Shown here: piece after piece, positions 1 to 12,567 of the stretch
How the letters are laid out: every line of letters begins with the position of its first letter
Numbering within the stretch: the stretch's first letter is position 1
Notes under the pieces: model-generated
What the model was told of the DNA's origin: nothing
Database searches by the model: none
The model's input: the letters and a program-made list of their open reading frames with translations, nothing else
Origin: Blepharisma japonicum
Taxonomy: Eukaryota > Ciliophora > Heterotrichea > Heterotrichida > Blepharismidae
Direction of reading: 5' to 3'
DNA length: 64,000 nt
Assembly (NCBI GenBank): GCA_949751835.1
Contig: CATKHK010000038.1
Span: 351,727-415,726 of the forward strand
Translations under genes and position numbers: made by a program

Positions 1-763
1 GTTTTCTACACAAAAGCCCTCAATGGCAGCTTATTCATTCAAAAGTTACTGGAGATATGCTTGAAGAACGCTTGCTTACTTAGCAGCTGTTACATTATTT
101 TGCTTAATAAACACCAATTATCTATATGAAAAGTGCTCACAATATTTAGTAAACCGACCAGAAATAATAAGAGATTTAATACAGACACAGATTTTATATA
201 CTTCTTTAGGTGTTTGGTCAACGCAGGCATCAACAGAACTGTATAACTATCCATTATGACTCACATTTCCAATAGCATGCCCTTTTCATCATAGTAAGCC
301 AATGGTAAACGAAATTGGTTTCTCAATCGAAAATAAAAATTTAGCCTTAAGAAATTCTAAGTTTTCATCAATTTTATCGAATAAATTCTTAGGACTTTTT
401 TATGAAAATGCTGAAGAAATAGCTTCAAAATATTTTGCATTTGGATTATATTCAGCTCAAAACTTATGGGTATTTGACAGTTATGTAGAGGCATTTACAC
501 TTTCTACTCCTGAGTTTTGGATAATTATGATGGAAAATCTTCAATATGTAGATGATTTTTATAGTAGCTATTTAGATGAAATTGATAAGTACTCACAAAG
601 CATCATTGATAATCAAATGACTATCATAACAGTAACGCTGATTAGTTTCATTTTGAGCTCATTTGTGGCTTACTTGGGGTTTTATTTGCAATTTTTCAGA
701 AACGAAAAAAAATATATGAGGAAAATTAATTCGATATTGAAAATTATACCTACTAAAAAATAA
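1..763 (+). CDS. TmcB/TmcC-like PAS membrane protein, copy A (C-terminal part only)
   Basis: This is the last 253 residues of a gene whose 5' part lies beyond the left edge. The frame starts at base 2 and ends at a TAA at 761-763. It needs TGA read as Trp, for example at the segment around base 62 and again near 258. The sequence aligns along its whole length with the ends of the complete paralogs further right: a first membrane segment after the RYAW motif, the shared NRPEIIRD stretch, the DEIDKYSQS stretch, then a last hydrophobic helix and a short basic tail ending ILKIIPTKK. No intron falls in this part, which agrees with the paralogs, whose introns lie further upstream. The family role is inferred from copies B-E; nothing in this fragment shows a catalytic site. 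Confidence 0.85.
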
Positions 764-1225
764 ACTATAATAGATAGCATCTTTGAAATTAGCCATTATT
801 ATTTTTTAATTATATTTTAATATAAAAAAAGAAAATTTTATTATAAGAAAAAACTTACGATATTAAGCACTTAAACATCATTATTATTTTGATGAAACCT
901 CAAAGACTATTCATTTATCTTATCAAGCAGTAAATAATATTTGGCATAATTCTAATAAGCTAAAGACTTTAAATGCTTGTATTAATGATTTCATAATAAA
1001 AATTTGTATCTATTAGAAGCTTTTTAATAAGCTTAATATGGCAAAATATACAACCAAACAATTAATTATTACAATTCCATATTAAGTCTTTAAAATTTTC
1101 CAAAATATATTCTAAAATACTTTGAAATATTTTTGGAATTTGCAATAGCTGCGAAGAAAATTTCATAAATAGCTATTATATTTTAAATAATTTTTCTTGA
1201 AAATAAAAATAATTTTACTAATCAC
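764..1225. other. Intergenic spacer between family copies A and B
   Basis: This AT-rich stretch of 462 bases lies between the TAA of copy A and the ATG of copy B. I see no reading frame, tRNA or recognisable repeat in it. Its only structure is an AAGCTT...AAGCTT palindromic pair near 1018-1036. It presumably holds the 3' end signals of copy A and the promoter of copy B. Confidence 0.6.
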
Positions 1226-4200
1226 ATGACTCATCTTAGAAGCGAATGCGAAGAAGCTTTTAGCGTTACACACAAATTTTGAAGAAGAAAAGAAGAAAAG
1301 TCTATTAAGGATTCAGTCTTTGAACTTTATAAGCTGATAAATTATGAGGAAAATTCTGCTTTAAGCCAAAAAATCAAAACAACAATTAAAAGCATTATTT
1401 GGTGCCTCCAAGTTATAAGTTTACTATGAGTCCCAGATCTTCCTGTCAAAAATTGGCACAAAAATATGATTATATGAGAAATCATTGGTTATTTAAAATT
1501 TGACAATGCTTGCTCAATACTTGGAGTTATTGACGGGTGCTTTTATCTATCAGTTCTGGTAGCATATGGTATTTTCATTACTCTCACTATTTTTGTTACT
1601 ACTATTTACTATTCTTACTCATGTCCGAGATTAGCTCTTGATATATTTTCAGGTATTATTTATATTTGATTGAATTTTTTTTTGGTGCCTTCAATTCAGA
1701 TACTTTCCATTTTTCTGAAATATAGCTTTCTGCCTAAAACTGCAGTATCAGAATATGAAAATCACAGTGAATTATGAGAATTTAATATGGTTTCTCCATT
1801 ACAAATATGCATTATTTTTGCAATATTAATTACTTTTATTTTAAAATTATTTCAAGTGGAATTTTCAGGAGAAATCAGGCATTCTGTGAATAAAATAAAA
1901 TTAAATGCGAAAGCTCACTCAAAAGTTGATACTCATATAGCTCTTTTTACTATTTTTATTCCAATTGTTTATGTGATACTTGCTGAAAATTATATTATTT
2001 ATTTACAAATTTTAGTGATTATTTTTGCAATTCTTTTAACGAAAGAAACAGTGGAGCTTTTGCCTTATTTTTCCATTTTCTTCAATTCAGTAATAATCCT
2101 TCGGCTCTATTTTATTGGTTTTGCTTCTTCAATTTTCCTTTTAGGAAGTCTTATGGATAATTCCTTGGTTATTTCTATACTGGCAGTTATTTTAGGGCCA
2201 TTATCTGCTATTTTTGTAATTCAATTTTCACTTAAATCTCAAAAAGAAACAACTCAAGCTATTCCTACAGATTTTCTAGATATAGAATCTCAATATGCCT
2301 TAGAAAAGTCTCTCAGATATGCATTATGCTCAAATGATGCTGAGCATAAAGACCAAATAATCAGAGCTTTTGAAAATTTCTTTATGCAAAAAGGTTCAAA
2401 TGGGAATAAGCTTCAAGCTATATGAGCGGCGAATTACTGCTTATATACACTAAAACAGGAATCTTTAGCAAAAATCAAGCTCAGCAAAACCAAACATATT
2501 ATAGACTGAAGCTTAGAGTCCAATTATCAAGAATATTTATGCCAGAAAAATATATCAAACACTTGCCTATCTGAAGACTCACAGTTTTCTGATTATTTTC
2601 TACAAAGCATTTTAGTTAAAAATGAAGAAAAACAGTTATGCATAAATTTACTTATGTTTTGAAGTGAAATTACTTCACATCAGCCAAATCTTCCAAAATT
2701 AAGAAAATTACTCAATTCTGTTGGAGATGAAATTCTTCTATTGGATAAAAAATACAACCAGTTAATTTCGAAATTCCCAAATTCTAAAAGTTTATTGTCT
2801 CTTTATTATTCATATTGCAAAGATATTATTTATAACACAGAAAAGTCAATATTGCTTGAAGCTAAGCTCAGATCTGTTGATAAAGCTCTTACAAATTTTT
2901 TTGGAAGTTCTAAAGAATTTAGCTTTTTTAATGAAAATAATGGAATTCTTATTATTTCTAATGAGACTAGTAATTTTGGCGAGATTCTATATGCAAATCA
3001 AAAATCAGCAGAATTTTTGAGAATCTCAATTGGAAACATTAAAAACGACAACATTTCAAATTTTATTCATCCTTATTATAAAGATAAATTCAGAGAAGAT
3101 GCTAAATGATTTATTCAGTATAGCTCATCATCAGAAATGGATCTAAGAAAAGGATTTTTCTTGACGAAAAATGCACACAATTTATTGCAGCTTGAAGGAA
3201 AAGTAATATTAACTTCAATAAATAACTTGCTTATGGCTATACTGGTCTTTAAGCCAAAAATCTCTAAGCATGAAGCTGCATTAATATCTGAAGAAGGAGA
3301 AATAATTTGCCACTCAGATAATTTCCCAAAATCTATCGGAAGATCCGAAAGTTTGGTCGGATTAAGCTTGAAAAATTTATTTTTTAATTCGGAAGAATTT
3401 AACTTGCAGCCAAATATTCCTTACCATTTATCAAACATAAAAGCCTTTATTATTCTGTCATATTCAGATTTTTATAAAATGAAAATCCCTTATGTGATCT
3501 TAATGAATGACTATGATGAGGTCTTAAAATGGAAAAATGGAAATAGCCAAAACAATTGAGATCAAATTCAAATAACACCTAAATATATGTCTCTAAATTT
3601 ATTAGGATCTACAAGCTCTGACAAAACAATTAGCTCTCTTAGTAAAGGGAGCCAGAATTCAGACGATAATTTAAATTCAAAAAGTGCTTTATATAAATTT
3701 TCAAAGGAATCACGAAAAAAAAATGCAGAAGAAATTTCTGAAAAATCTGGCAGCCAAAAATCTTTTATATCATCAGCCCCTCGCCAGAGCAAACTTTTCT
3801 ATTTAATAAAATCTTCATCAAGATCAATCAATATTCTCCATTTTGCTTTTGTTTTTTCAGTAATTTCTATATAGATTTTGACTGTTTTAGCTGTCAATAT
3901 CACAGTCTTAATTTATGCTTTTTCCAATATAAATTTTATTAGTGATATGAGCCTCCCAATAAACATAGGAAAAGCAGCCAAAAATTTTCAGAGAGTTACA
4001 TATGTTACTAAATTATTTTTAAATGTCCAGTATTCTCCTGATAGTCCAATTTTGAAGCAAGCATTTGATGATGCTTTGAACTGTTTGAAAGACTTAGAAA
4101 ATACATACATAGATGTGACTACAAACTTGAAAAAATGGAATTATTGTTCTGGCCAAAGCATTTTAACCGATGAAAACTTATATTTATGAATCGATGACAA

Positions 4201-5389
4201 TGGGATTTATAAGAAAAAATCAACTTTAATAGACATAATGGCGATATTTATTAAGATTGTAATTTTTATTTAGGGAAATGAAATTTTGAACAAAATAAAC
4301 AATTCAAAGATAACTCAAGTTGATGATTTTTCATTTTTAACGTTAAATGGATACGGAGAAGCTCTTCATTACAGTAATGCTTCATTTTATGATATTATTG
4401 ACTGCCAAAAATCTATGATGAGCGAATTTAGAATACAAATGATAATTTTTTTGTCTTTAGGAGTGCTTGTGCTTTGTATATGCATGATTATAATAATTCC
4501 ATTTTATTATTCAATTTTTAAGATAGAGAACGAACTTTGGAATAATGTAAGAAAAAATGCTTATACCCGCTATTTTGAGCTTAAGCAAACAATTTTAGAT
4601 AGACTAAGAGATGTCCATTCTCAGCCAGAAATTGCATTAAATGACCGACATATTTCTAAGAAACCCTATCCTCTTAAAAGTTACTGAAAGTATATATGAA
4701 GAGTGCTTATTTATATGACAGCTGTTTTACTATTTTCACTAATAAATATCACTTATCTTTACGAAAAATGCGCAGACTATTTAGTATATAGACCTGAAGT
4801 ATTAAAAAATTCACTGAATCTACAAATTTCATATACAACTTTAAGCATATGGACAAATGAAGTCGCAATGGGGGGTTATGGGCGGCCAATGGCTTATCAA
4901 TTCCCAACCGCATATCCTTTCGAAAATAGCTTGGCTATATTTAATGAAATCATATCAAAAATCAAATATTCGACTTCAATTGTAAAAAAAAATAAATATT
5001 CTATTATTTTATCCGAAAATTTTAAAAAGACTCTTTATGAAAAAGATATGGATTTTATTACAGATATTTTCAGATATGGGGTGTTCACAGCAAAAGAAAA
5101 TATAATAAATGAAGCATATTTGATAGCTAATGATTTTGCCCCTAATGATGTATGGTTAGCTTTAATGTCAGCTCTTCAAGAATTAGATTACAGGTACGAC
5201 ATTTTCATTGACGAAATTGATAAATTATCAAAAAATGTAATTGATGACCAAATGAAGATTATTGTGGTGAATCTGGCTATTTTTATTGTTTTCTCTTTGG
5301 CGTTATATTTTGGGTTTTATTTGTTATTTTTTTGAAGTGAAAAAAAATACTTGAAGAAAATAAACTCAGTGATGGAAATTATTCCGTAG
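1226..5389 (+). CDS. TmcB/TmcC-like PAS membrane protein, copy B
   Basis: This is a complete gene of 1377 residues when TGA is read as Trp and two 15-nt introns are removed (3860-3874 and 4259-4273). All pieces share one frame, and both introns are phase 0 with an in-frame TAG. Residues from about 60 to 340 form a block of many hydrophobic helices. Around 514 comes a helical repeat of the type seen in Dictyostelium tiny-macrocyst proteins (KFPNSK followed by LYYSYCKDI). A PAS-like unit follows at about 570-630 (ILYANQKSAEF, then FIHPYYKDKF). Next come a charged low-complexity linker and a second membrane block of about four helices with a soluble loop. It is the only gene here ending in TAG. 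It is probably a membrane sensor; the ligand is unknown and no kinase or cyclase domain is visible. Confidence 0.85.
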
Positions 5390-5453
5390 TAAATAAACTT
5401 ATTTGTATAATAAATTAAAGTAAAAAATATGATTAATCACCGTCAAAACCATG

Positions 5454-5643
5454 GATTATCCATTTTGGCTTGCTTTATCTATCAATTGTCCTTTTCATAT
5501 AGTAATCCAGTTTTAGTCGAAATATTTTTGGCTAAAATAAAGATGATAGATACTTATATAGAAGTAAATTAATTAATAAAAATTGTCGATAACTTATGAT
5601 GAAAAATCTTCAGCATATAGATGAATTTTATAATTTTTACTGA
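5454..5643 (+). pseudogene. Decayed 3' fragment of the TmcB-like family
   Basis: Three short blocks between copies B and C match the C-terminal part of copy A in order. Bases 5454-5498 read DYPFWLALS-INCPFH against NYPLWLTFPIACPFH. Bases 5501-5524 read SNPVLVEI in a shifted frame against SKPMVNEI. Bases 5597-5643 read MMKNLQHIDEFYNFYW against MMENLQYVDDFYSSYL, with close nucleotide similarity. The intervening sequence is shortened and shifted in frame, so it cannot code for a protein. It is a relic of an extra family copy trapped between two convergent genes. Confidence 0.7.
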
Positions 5644-5681
5644 ATTTATATTTTCTAAGCATAACTAATTTACTTCTATGT

Positions 5682-8600
5682 TTAGTTATTAGGAATTATT
5701 TTAAGAATTGAATTTATTTTTTGCAAATACCTCTTTTCATTTATGAAAAAAGTCAAATAAACTCCAATATATGCTGCAAGTGAACTCACAATAAAACCAG
5801 CTAGCGAATATGCAATAATATTCATTTGATTATCAATTAAACTTTTTGAGTAATCATCAATTTCAGCTGTAGCATTATCATAAAAATCAGCGATATATAG
5901 TGCATTTCATGCAAAAGTTAGTAAATCAAAAGGTGGAGTAATTGTATACGCTTGAACATACATTTCAAGCGTTAAGTAGTTCTGAGCAGAATAAGCCCCA
6001 AATTTAAAAAAATCATTTGAAATTTCTTGATTATTTTCATATAGCAGATTTTTAAATTTTTGAGATAAAATATCTGAATATTTAGGATTTCTTAAGGCTG
6101 AGGTTGTACTTTGAATATCAAGCAGGATTTCATCTATTTTGATATCAGCTTGATTAAAGGGACATGCAGAAGGGAAATAAAAGCACAATGGATTACCCAA
6201 CGTGCTTTCTGCGGCTTGAATTGTTCATATCCCTAAGTTTGCATATAAGATCTGTGCTTGCATTAAATTTCGGATAGCTTCAGGTCTATTAGATAAATAC
6301 TCTAAACATTGGGCATAAAGATAAAAAATATTTAGTAAGCAAAAAGAATAAACAGCTGCTTGCACAAAAGATATCCTTCAAGCATACTTCCAATAACTAT
6401 AAAAAGTACGTAGACTTTTCGAAGGTTTTTGATCTGGAAATGTTATATTTTCCTCAAAGTGAACGTCTCTTAATCTATCTAAAATTGTTTGTTTGTGATC
6501 AAAATATGAGTTAAACGCATGTTTTCTGACATCGCATCAAAGTTCATTTTCTAATTTAAACATTGTATAGAAAGCAGGACTTATCATCAAAATGCAAACA
6601 AGAAGAACAATAGGCCCTATCGATATGAGAAGTGTCATTTTGGTTTCAAAATCTCCTATCCCGGATTTTTGGCAGTCTATTATGTTATTAAATGAGTTGT
6701 AGCAGTAGTCAAGCGCTGCTTCATATCCATTCAATAACAAGAAGCGAAACGAATCTGAAGGGGTTTCTAAGAAGCTGTTATTAAGATTTTTTTCAAAATC
6801 CTTACCCTAAATAAAATGTACATTTGTTATAAACTCTGCCGCAGCTCTCACCAAATTTGATTTTTTTGTATAAAATCCATTGTCTGTGTGCCATAAATCT
6901 ATATTTGGATCATTTATAATGCTTTGACCAGAGCAATATTTTCAGTTTTTTGAATTTATTGTAATATTTGAGTAAATTGCTTCAAAATCTGCTAAAATGT
7001 CTTCATATCTAGTATTAAATTCTGGGATAAGTGCAACAGCTTCAGGAACTTGAGAAGTCATGGCCCACATAATCATTTGTGAAAATAAAGCAATTTGCTC
7101 AAAATATTTTCCAGTTTTTCCGATATACAATGGCAGATTCATATCTTTTATTGTGTTAATTGTAGAAAATGCATAACATATGACAGCTATATTGAAAGCT
7201 AAAACAGTTAAAGCCTAAATAAAAATTACACAAAAAATATAAGCCACATGTTGGGTATTTACTGCTCTGGACGAAGCTTTCATTATACTGAGAAATTTAC
7301 TTTGAGAAGTACTTGCAGCACACTGAGATTTATTATCATCATTTTTATCAGAAAATTCATTATTTTCAAGGTCTTCATTGCTGTCTTCATATAAATTCAT
7401 TTTTGAATCCATATATTCTTCTACTTGGTTTTCTTTTTGGTATGATATATTTGTTCTTTCTGTAGATAATGTATCTGGTCACATTGCTCGTAAAAAATTG
7501 CATGCAACCTGCAAATCTTTGGTGTTCTTATAAATATCTTCACTCCTCCATTTCTTAATTTCTTCTCTGTCATTTATTAGTATTACATAAGGGAATTTTA
7601 ATTCAAATAATTCATAATATGATAATACCAAATGCACTTCATTAGAAAAATACTGTAATCGATAAGCTGTATAAGGCTTTAAATCAAGCTCTTCTAAGTG
7701 AAAAAATAGCTTCTTTATATTAGATCCTATTAAATTATCATGTAGCATTCCTGAAAATTGTTGAAAATTTGTTGAGTGGCAAATTATTTCGAAATTATCC
7801 GATATCAGCGCAACTTGGTGCTCAATTTCTTTTTTTCTAAAGATCAATATGGATACAATAAAATTGTTAATTGCCGTCACTGATAATTTTCCAACGCAGT
7901 CTAACAAATTGTTTGAGAGATTTAAATAAAAGCCTTGATTTAAGTCTATTTCTAATGATGAACTGAACTGAACAAAACGCTTGGCCTCGATTGTAATTCT
8001 TTCTTTATGGTAAGGGTGAACAAAGTTAAAAAAATTATCACCTATAAAATTATTTAAAGGCAGCTTAAAAATGTCAGCAGATTTATTATTTGCATAAAGG
8101 ATTTTTCCAAAGCTTTCTGCTTCATTTGAAATTATTAAAATTCCATTATTGTCATTGAAGCAGCTAAAATTGTTAGGGTCATTAATAGAGCTTGAAAAAG
8201 ATCTACCAAAAGATTTTATTTTTAATTCAATTGAGGTTGATTTTTCTAAATCATAAGTAATATCTTTTAAATATGAAGCATAAAGAGATCAAGCTTCTTT
8301 AGAATTGGAATATTTTGTAGATAATTGGCTATATTCTTTGTTCAAAAGCCTAATATCTTCATCTATAGAGTTCAATCTTGTTTTTAATTTTTTAAAATTT
8401 GGCTTAAACGATGTAATCTCATTCAAAAAATATAAATAATTAATGCATAATTCTTTGTCTTTTCTTTTAATTAATTGAAGTTCTGCAAAAAAGCTAGAAA
8501 AATTTAAGCCATCGGATATATAATCTTTTGAGATATTTTTATTGCATAAATATACTTGATAATTAGCTTCCAAATTTAGATTAGGAATTTGCTTAATTTT

Positions 8601-9869
8601 AGCAATTTTTACTTTGGCCAAAGACTTGTCTTCTAATGTAAATAAGCAATAATTTACTTCTCATACAATTAGGAGTTTACTACAAATTAGCTGTCAATCG
8701 ATAAAAAAATTTTCAAAAATTTGAATTATTTTGTATTTATTTTCAATATCATTTGAGCATAATGCGCTTCTCAAAGATCTTTCTAATTCGTATTCAGAAT
8801 TTATATTTTTAATATCATTAGGGATAGTTTTAAGAATTTTTTTTTCTGACTTGATTGTAAGCTGAATACAAAAAATAGATAAAAATGGTCCTAAAATCAG
8901 TGCAAGTATAGAAATAGCTAACGAGTTATCCATTAATCGACCTAAAATAAAAATAAAAGAAATAAAAGCTATAATAAATAGCCGAAGAATAACTGCTAAA
9001 TTGTAATAAAATGAAAAATATGGGCGATATACCATTACTTCTCTGATTAATATTGCTGAAAGAATAATTGTTAATATTTGCAAATAAATAATAGAATTTT
9101 CAGCAATTGCAATGTACAAAATTGGTAAGAAATAAGTAAAAATGGCTATATGTGTATCAATTTTTGAGTGCGCTTTAGCAGTTATTGTATTTTTATGCAA
9201 AGAATGTCGAATTTCTCCAGAAAATTGCACATAAAATATTATTAAAATTAGTGCAAAAATCATTGAAAATATTATGCCAATTTGCCAAAATTGGCTTATT
9301 TTATACTTGTCAGGGTCGTTATTATTTTGGTATTCTGCAATTTTATGATGAGGCAAAAAATTGTATTTGAGGAAGATTGTAAAAATCTCAATTGAGGGTA
9401 TACAAAAAAATGTTAAATACAAGCTATAAAAATTACGGTAGATTCTCAATATGAAATTTGGGATACTATAAGAATAATAAATAGCAATAATAAAAGTAAT
9501 TACGCTCAAAAAACTAGCACAGGTAAATACAGCTGATAAAATAAGGCATTCATTTATAATCCCTAATTCTGAGCAAATGTTATCAAATTTTAAATAGCCT
9601 ATGATTTCCCATATAATCATATTTTTGTTTCAATTTGTAATTTTCATATCTGGAAGCCATAGTAAGCTTATTATTTGAAGGCATCATACTAAACTCTTTA
9701 CTGCTTCTGTGGCTTTTTCCATAGCTACAGAATTTCCTTCACTATTGATTTTATCGTAAAGCTGGCAATAAAGCTCAAAAATTGAATTTTTAACCGATTT
9801 TCCACTGTCTATTTTCCAGAAATTTTGAAAGTCCTCGTTTTTAAGAGAGCTCGCCCTAACTCCATTCAT
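5682..9869 (-). CDS. TmcB/TmcC-like PAS membrane protein, copy C (inverted)
   Basis: This is a complete paralog on the minus strand, running from the ATG at 9867-9869 to a TAA at 5682-5684. It encodes 1385 residues after removing introns 7215-7229 and 6807-6821, both 15 nt, phase 0 and at the same protein positions as in copies B, D and E. TGA is read as Trp many times. The N-terminus keeps the family KSVKNSIFELY stretch, then the WEIIGYLKFDN start of the membrane block. The helical repeat (KYSNSKEAWSLY) and PAS-like unit (ILYANNKSADIFKLP) lie between about 8320 and 7950. The C-terminus ends with the same last helix and short NSILKII tail. It is convergent with B and divergent from D, so either this copy or its neighbours flipped after duplication. 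Confidence 0.85.
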
Positions 9870-11395
9870 AGTAAATATATTAGAAAATTAAAAAAATGTG
9901 AAAAACATAGGTGTGAATAAAATTTATAATTAAAAGTAAATTAAAGGCTTATTATTTAATTTTGATATATAGTTGCTGTAAATTTGCTTTAAGATTAAGA
10001 GCTTGAAGTATATATTTGAGCTTTTAAACTTCTATTTCATTTTAGAATAATGATTATTTCAATTTATCTATAAGTCAATTGAGAAAGTTTTTAATCTTGA
10101 CCAATTTTCTATCAATTTTGGAGAATTTAAATTGTATATTTTATATAATTACCAATTTCGTTTATTTTAATTCATAAATTTAATATTATGCAAGCTAAAT
10201 TAGTTATATACTCCAAAAAAATTCTTAAGAAGATTGTTAGATTCCTATCATATTGAAACCAAAAATAAGTTTTAATGATATATATTGGCTTCATCATTTA
10301 TAGGATGGTTAATTCAATATTTACTCGATAGGCGCTGCTATTATATCAATAGAAATATGCAAATTTATTACCCTAGCTATTCAAGACTTTCTAGTTGCAA
10401 GCTGTAGCCTCTTGTTACCTTTCTGAGTTACATTTACTAGAAATTTGCACATGAGATTTAGCAAAAATTATATCAATATGATAGAAATACCATGACTTTT
10501 TAATAATTTATATAATTACAAACCCATCTACCAATTTTCTATCCTGCATACTTTAAAGGTGATTAATTAAAATTGAGTCTAAAGATTACCAATGTGTTTT
10601 ATATGAGCCTATATACAAAATATTTCATATAATCTTATTAAAAAATTTTGGGGTCTAATTAAGAGACTACAATTCTTTAAACTACGCTTTTGATCTTATG
10701 AGATAAAGCATAGATTTTTACTCAACAAAGTATGAAGCTGGTGATAAGGAAGTTTTTTTGATAAGATATATTATTTGATTTTTATCCTGATATCATGCTT
10801 TTAGAATTTTCATAGAAGTTTTTTTTTTCTATTATTTAGCTTATTTAGTTTAAAAGAAATGAGAAATTTGGTATTTAATCATATTTTGCCTTCTCTCTGT
10901 TTGATATTATTCGTTATAATATATTATTTTGCACGCATGGTCTTTTCAGCCATTCTTTGAGATAAAAACTGCAAAAAAAATTTTCCCGCCCCTATCCAAA
11001 GATTTTACTTTCTATTAGCATAGTTTTTTACCATAAAAATTGAAGTTTTGTCTTTTAAGCCATTTTTGACAAAAGCTTTTAATGCAAAAACTCCCTGGAA
11101 TAATTAAATAAATAAGCTTTTTGTATATTTAAAAATTTTTGATTCATAAATTTTGTTCTAAATAATAAGGGAAATCAAAAATATAAGGTCATTTCATATT
11201 TTCCTTATAATATATGGAAAATTAAATAGTTAGTCTTATTAAAGAAGCCTTATGTGTCAGATAAATGGTGAATAATAACAACAGAAAAGTCTGATACTTT
11301 AATTTAAAAAAATTCTTTTTGAAGTACACAGATTAGAGACTTGATGGCTGTTGTTTTAATGATGATTTTTCAGTTAGGGATACAATTAATACTTA

Positions 11396-11770
11396 ATTTC
11401 GGATCATAATGATAAAGGATGTCTCAACTACATCCGAAATTGCTGTACGTTCCCATCATCCATATTCTAGGGTCCTCCTCTTCAGATGCTATCAGTAGTA
11501 CATGGACGATTCGTGCAGTTTGAGTGTGCAGGTTTGCTTCAGTCACTTTCTTGACCCCAGCAGGATATCTTTGGCAGGCGTTAAGATCCTTTTAAGACGT
11601 TCAAAAACCCACCTGCATAGGACGCCCTCGGAAACACAAAGTCTTCATTAACACCCTCAGACTCCTCTTCCTTCTAGGTCCCCAAACTCTGAGCAGTTCT
11701 CAGAGAAAACTAATCGATGATGTTGCCATTTGACTTGGTTTGTCTTTATGAAGGGTTCTTGGAATTTATT
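11396..11770. other. Non-coding G+C-richer island with hairpins, possible structured RNA
   Basis: The base composition rises clearly above the AT-rich surroundings, yet both strands are broken by stops. Bases 11396-11405 (AATTTCGGAT) and 11432-11441 (ATCCGAAATT) form a perfect 10-bp inverted repeat. Inside it a second stem, GGATGT at 11417-11422 with ACATCC at 11430-11435, would compete for some of the same bases. A third perfect 7-bp stem with a 5-nt loop lies at 11687-11705 (CTCTGAG/CTCAGAG). I compared it by eye with SRP RNA, RNase P/MRP, U1, U2 and U3 signatures and did not recognise it. It could be a non-coding RNA gene or a remnant of a foreign or mobile sequence. Confidence 0.4.
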
Positions 11771-12022
11771 TCAAATGTCTTAGCGTATTGGGACACCTAA
11801 AGAAAGAAAATATTCAATTTATTGATTTAATAAATTTGGTATCTAAATATTTTTAGAATCAAGGATGATAACATTTTTAATAGACATGCATTGTTGAGTA
11901 TTTTATTTACGACCAAAATATCAATAATAAATTAAGAATTTCTGTTGATCAAATATAATATTTTTAGTTTAGTTTAGCCAATTTTAATAAGTTTTAGGGA
12001 GCAGATACAAAGCGTGTCACTT

Positions 12023-12105
12023 ATTGATGAAGTTGATAAATATATGCAAAAATAATTGCCTATCAAATGAGTATGAATTTTATTGCTTTAACTTTGACTG
12101 ATTCT
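12023..12105 (+). pseudogene. Short relic of the TmcB-like family C-terminus
   Basis: The bases at 12023-12043 encode IDEVDKY, matching the IDEIDKY motif just before the last helix of copies A, B and D at both DNA and protein level. The bases after it (CAAATGA and following) still resemble the last-helix coding sequence but carry in-frame TAA stops. It looks like the weathered end of a lost family copy. The match is short, so the call is moderate. Confidence 0.4.
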
Positions 12106-12567
12106 TAGGTTTTAATAGATATTTTTGGTGTGAAAAATGTTCAAATTCTATTAACTGAGGAGCAATTCCTAAAAATAACTAATAAATTCACTATTATGCA
12201 TGTGAAGCATTAAATTTAATCGATTTTATAATCTTATTAATATTTTGAGTCTTTTTCTAAAAGTGCCTATGAAGTTATCTTAATTAATTTGTGGATATCT
12301 TGCAATTGAAATTAATAGTGAGCGCTATAATTTTATAAAAATTAATAATAAGGATGGTACTTTCATATTAAGCTTAATATTTTAATAATATACATGAATT
12401 AATAAAATATGCCTTGGGTTTCAGTTTAATTTTATTGTCTTATCGTTTTTGGACGTAAAAATATAGTAATTATGCATGAGCCTTCATAAATAATAAAACT
12501 TATAAGGGTTATCAATAAGTGTTAAGAATATTAATATTATCAAAAGTTTATAAATAAAATTTCAATA

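Larger units (their letters stand above)
9870..12567. other. Long gene-poor spacer with relics and a structured island
   Basis: These 2.7 kb lie upstream of both copy C (minus strand) and copy D (plus strand). No frame longer than about 60 codons is open here, even with TGA as Trp. Most of it is very AT-rich. Two parts stand out and are listed separately: a G+C-richer hairpin-bearing island at about 11396-11770, and a short relic of the family C-terminus near 12023. The remainder shows nothing I can name. Confidence 0.6.

Noticed and set aside
11649-11657. TAACACCCT, a 9-base match to a telomerase RNA template for this telomere, inside the structured island.
   Set aside because: Nine bases give only about one repeat plus one base, too short for the alignment part of a template, and such a match is expected by chance in 64 kb. 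No other telomerase RNA feature is recognisable.
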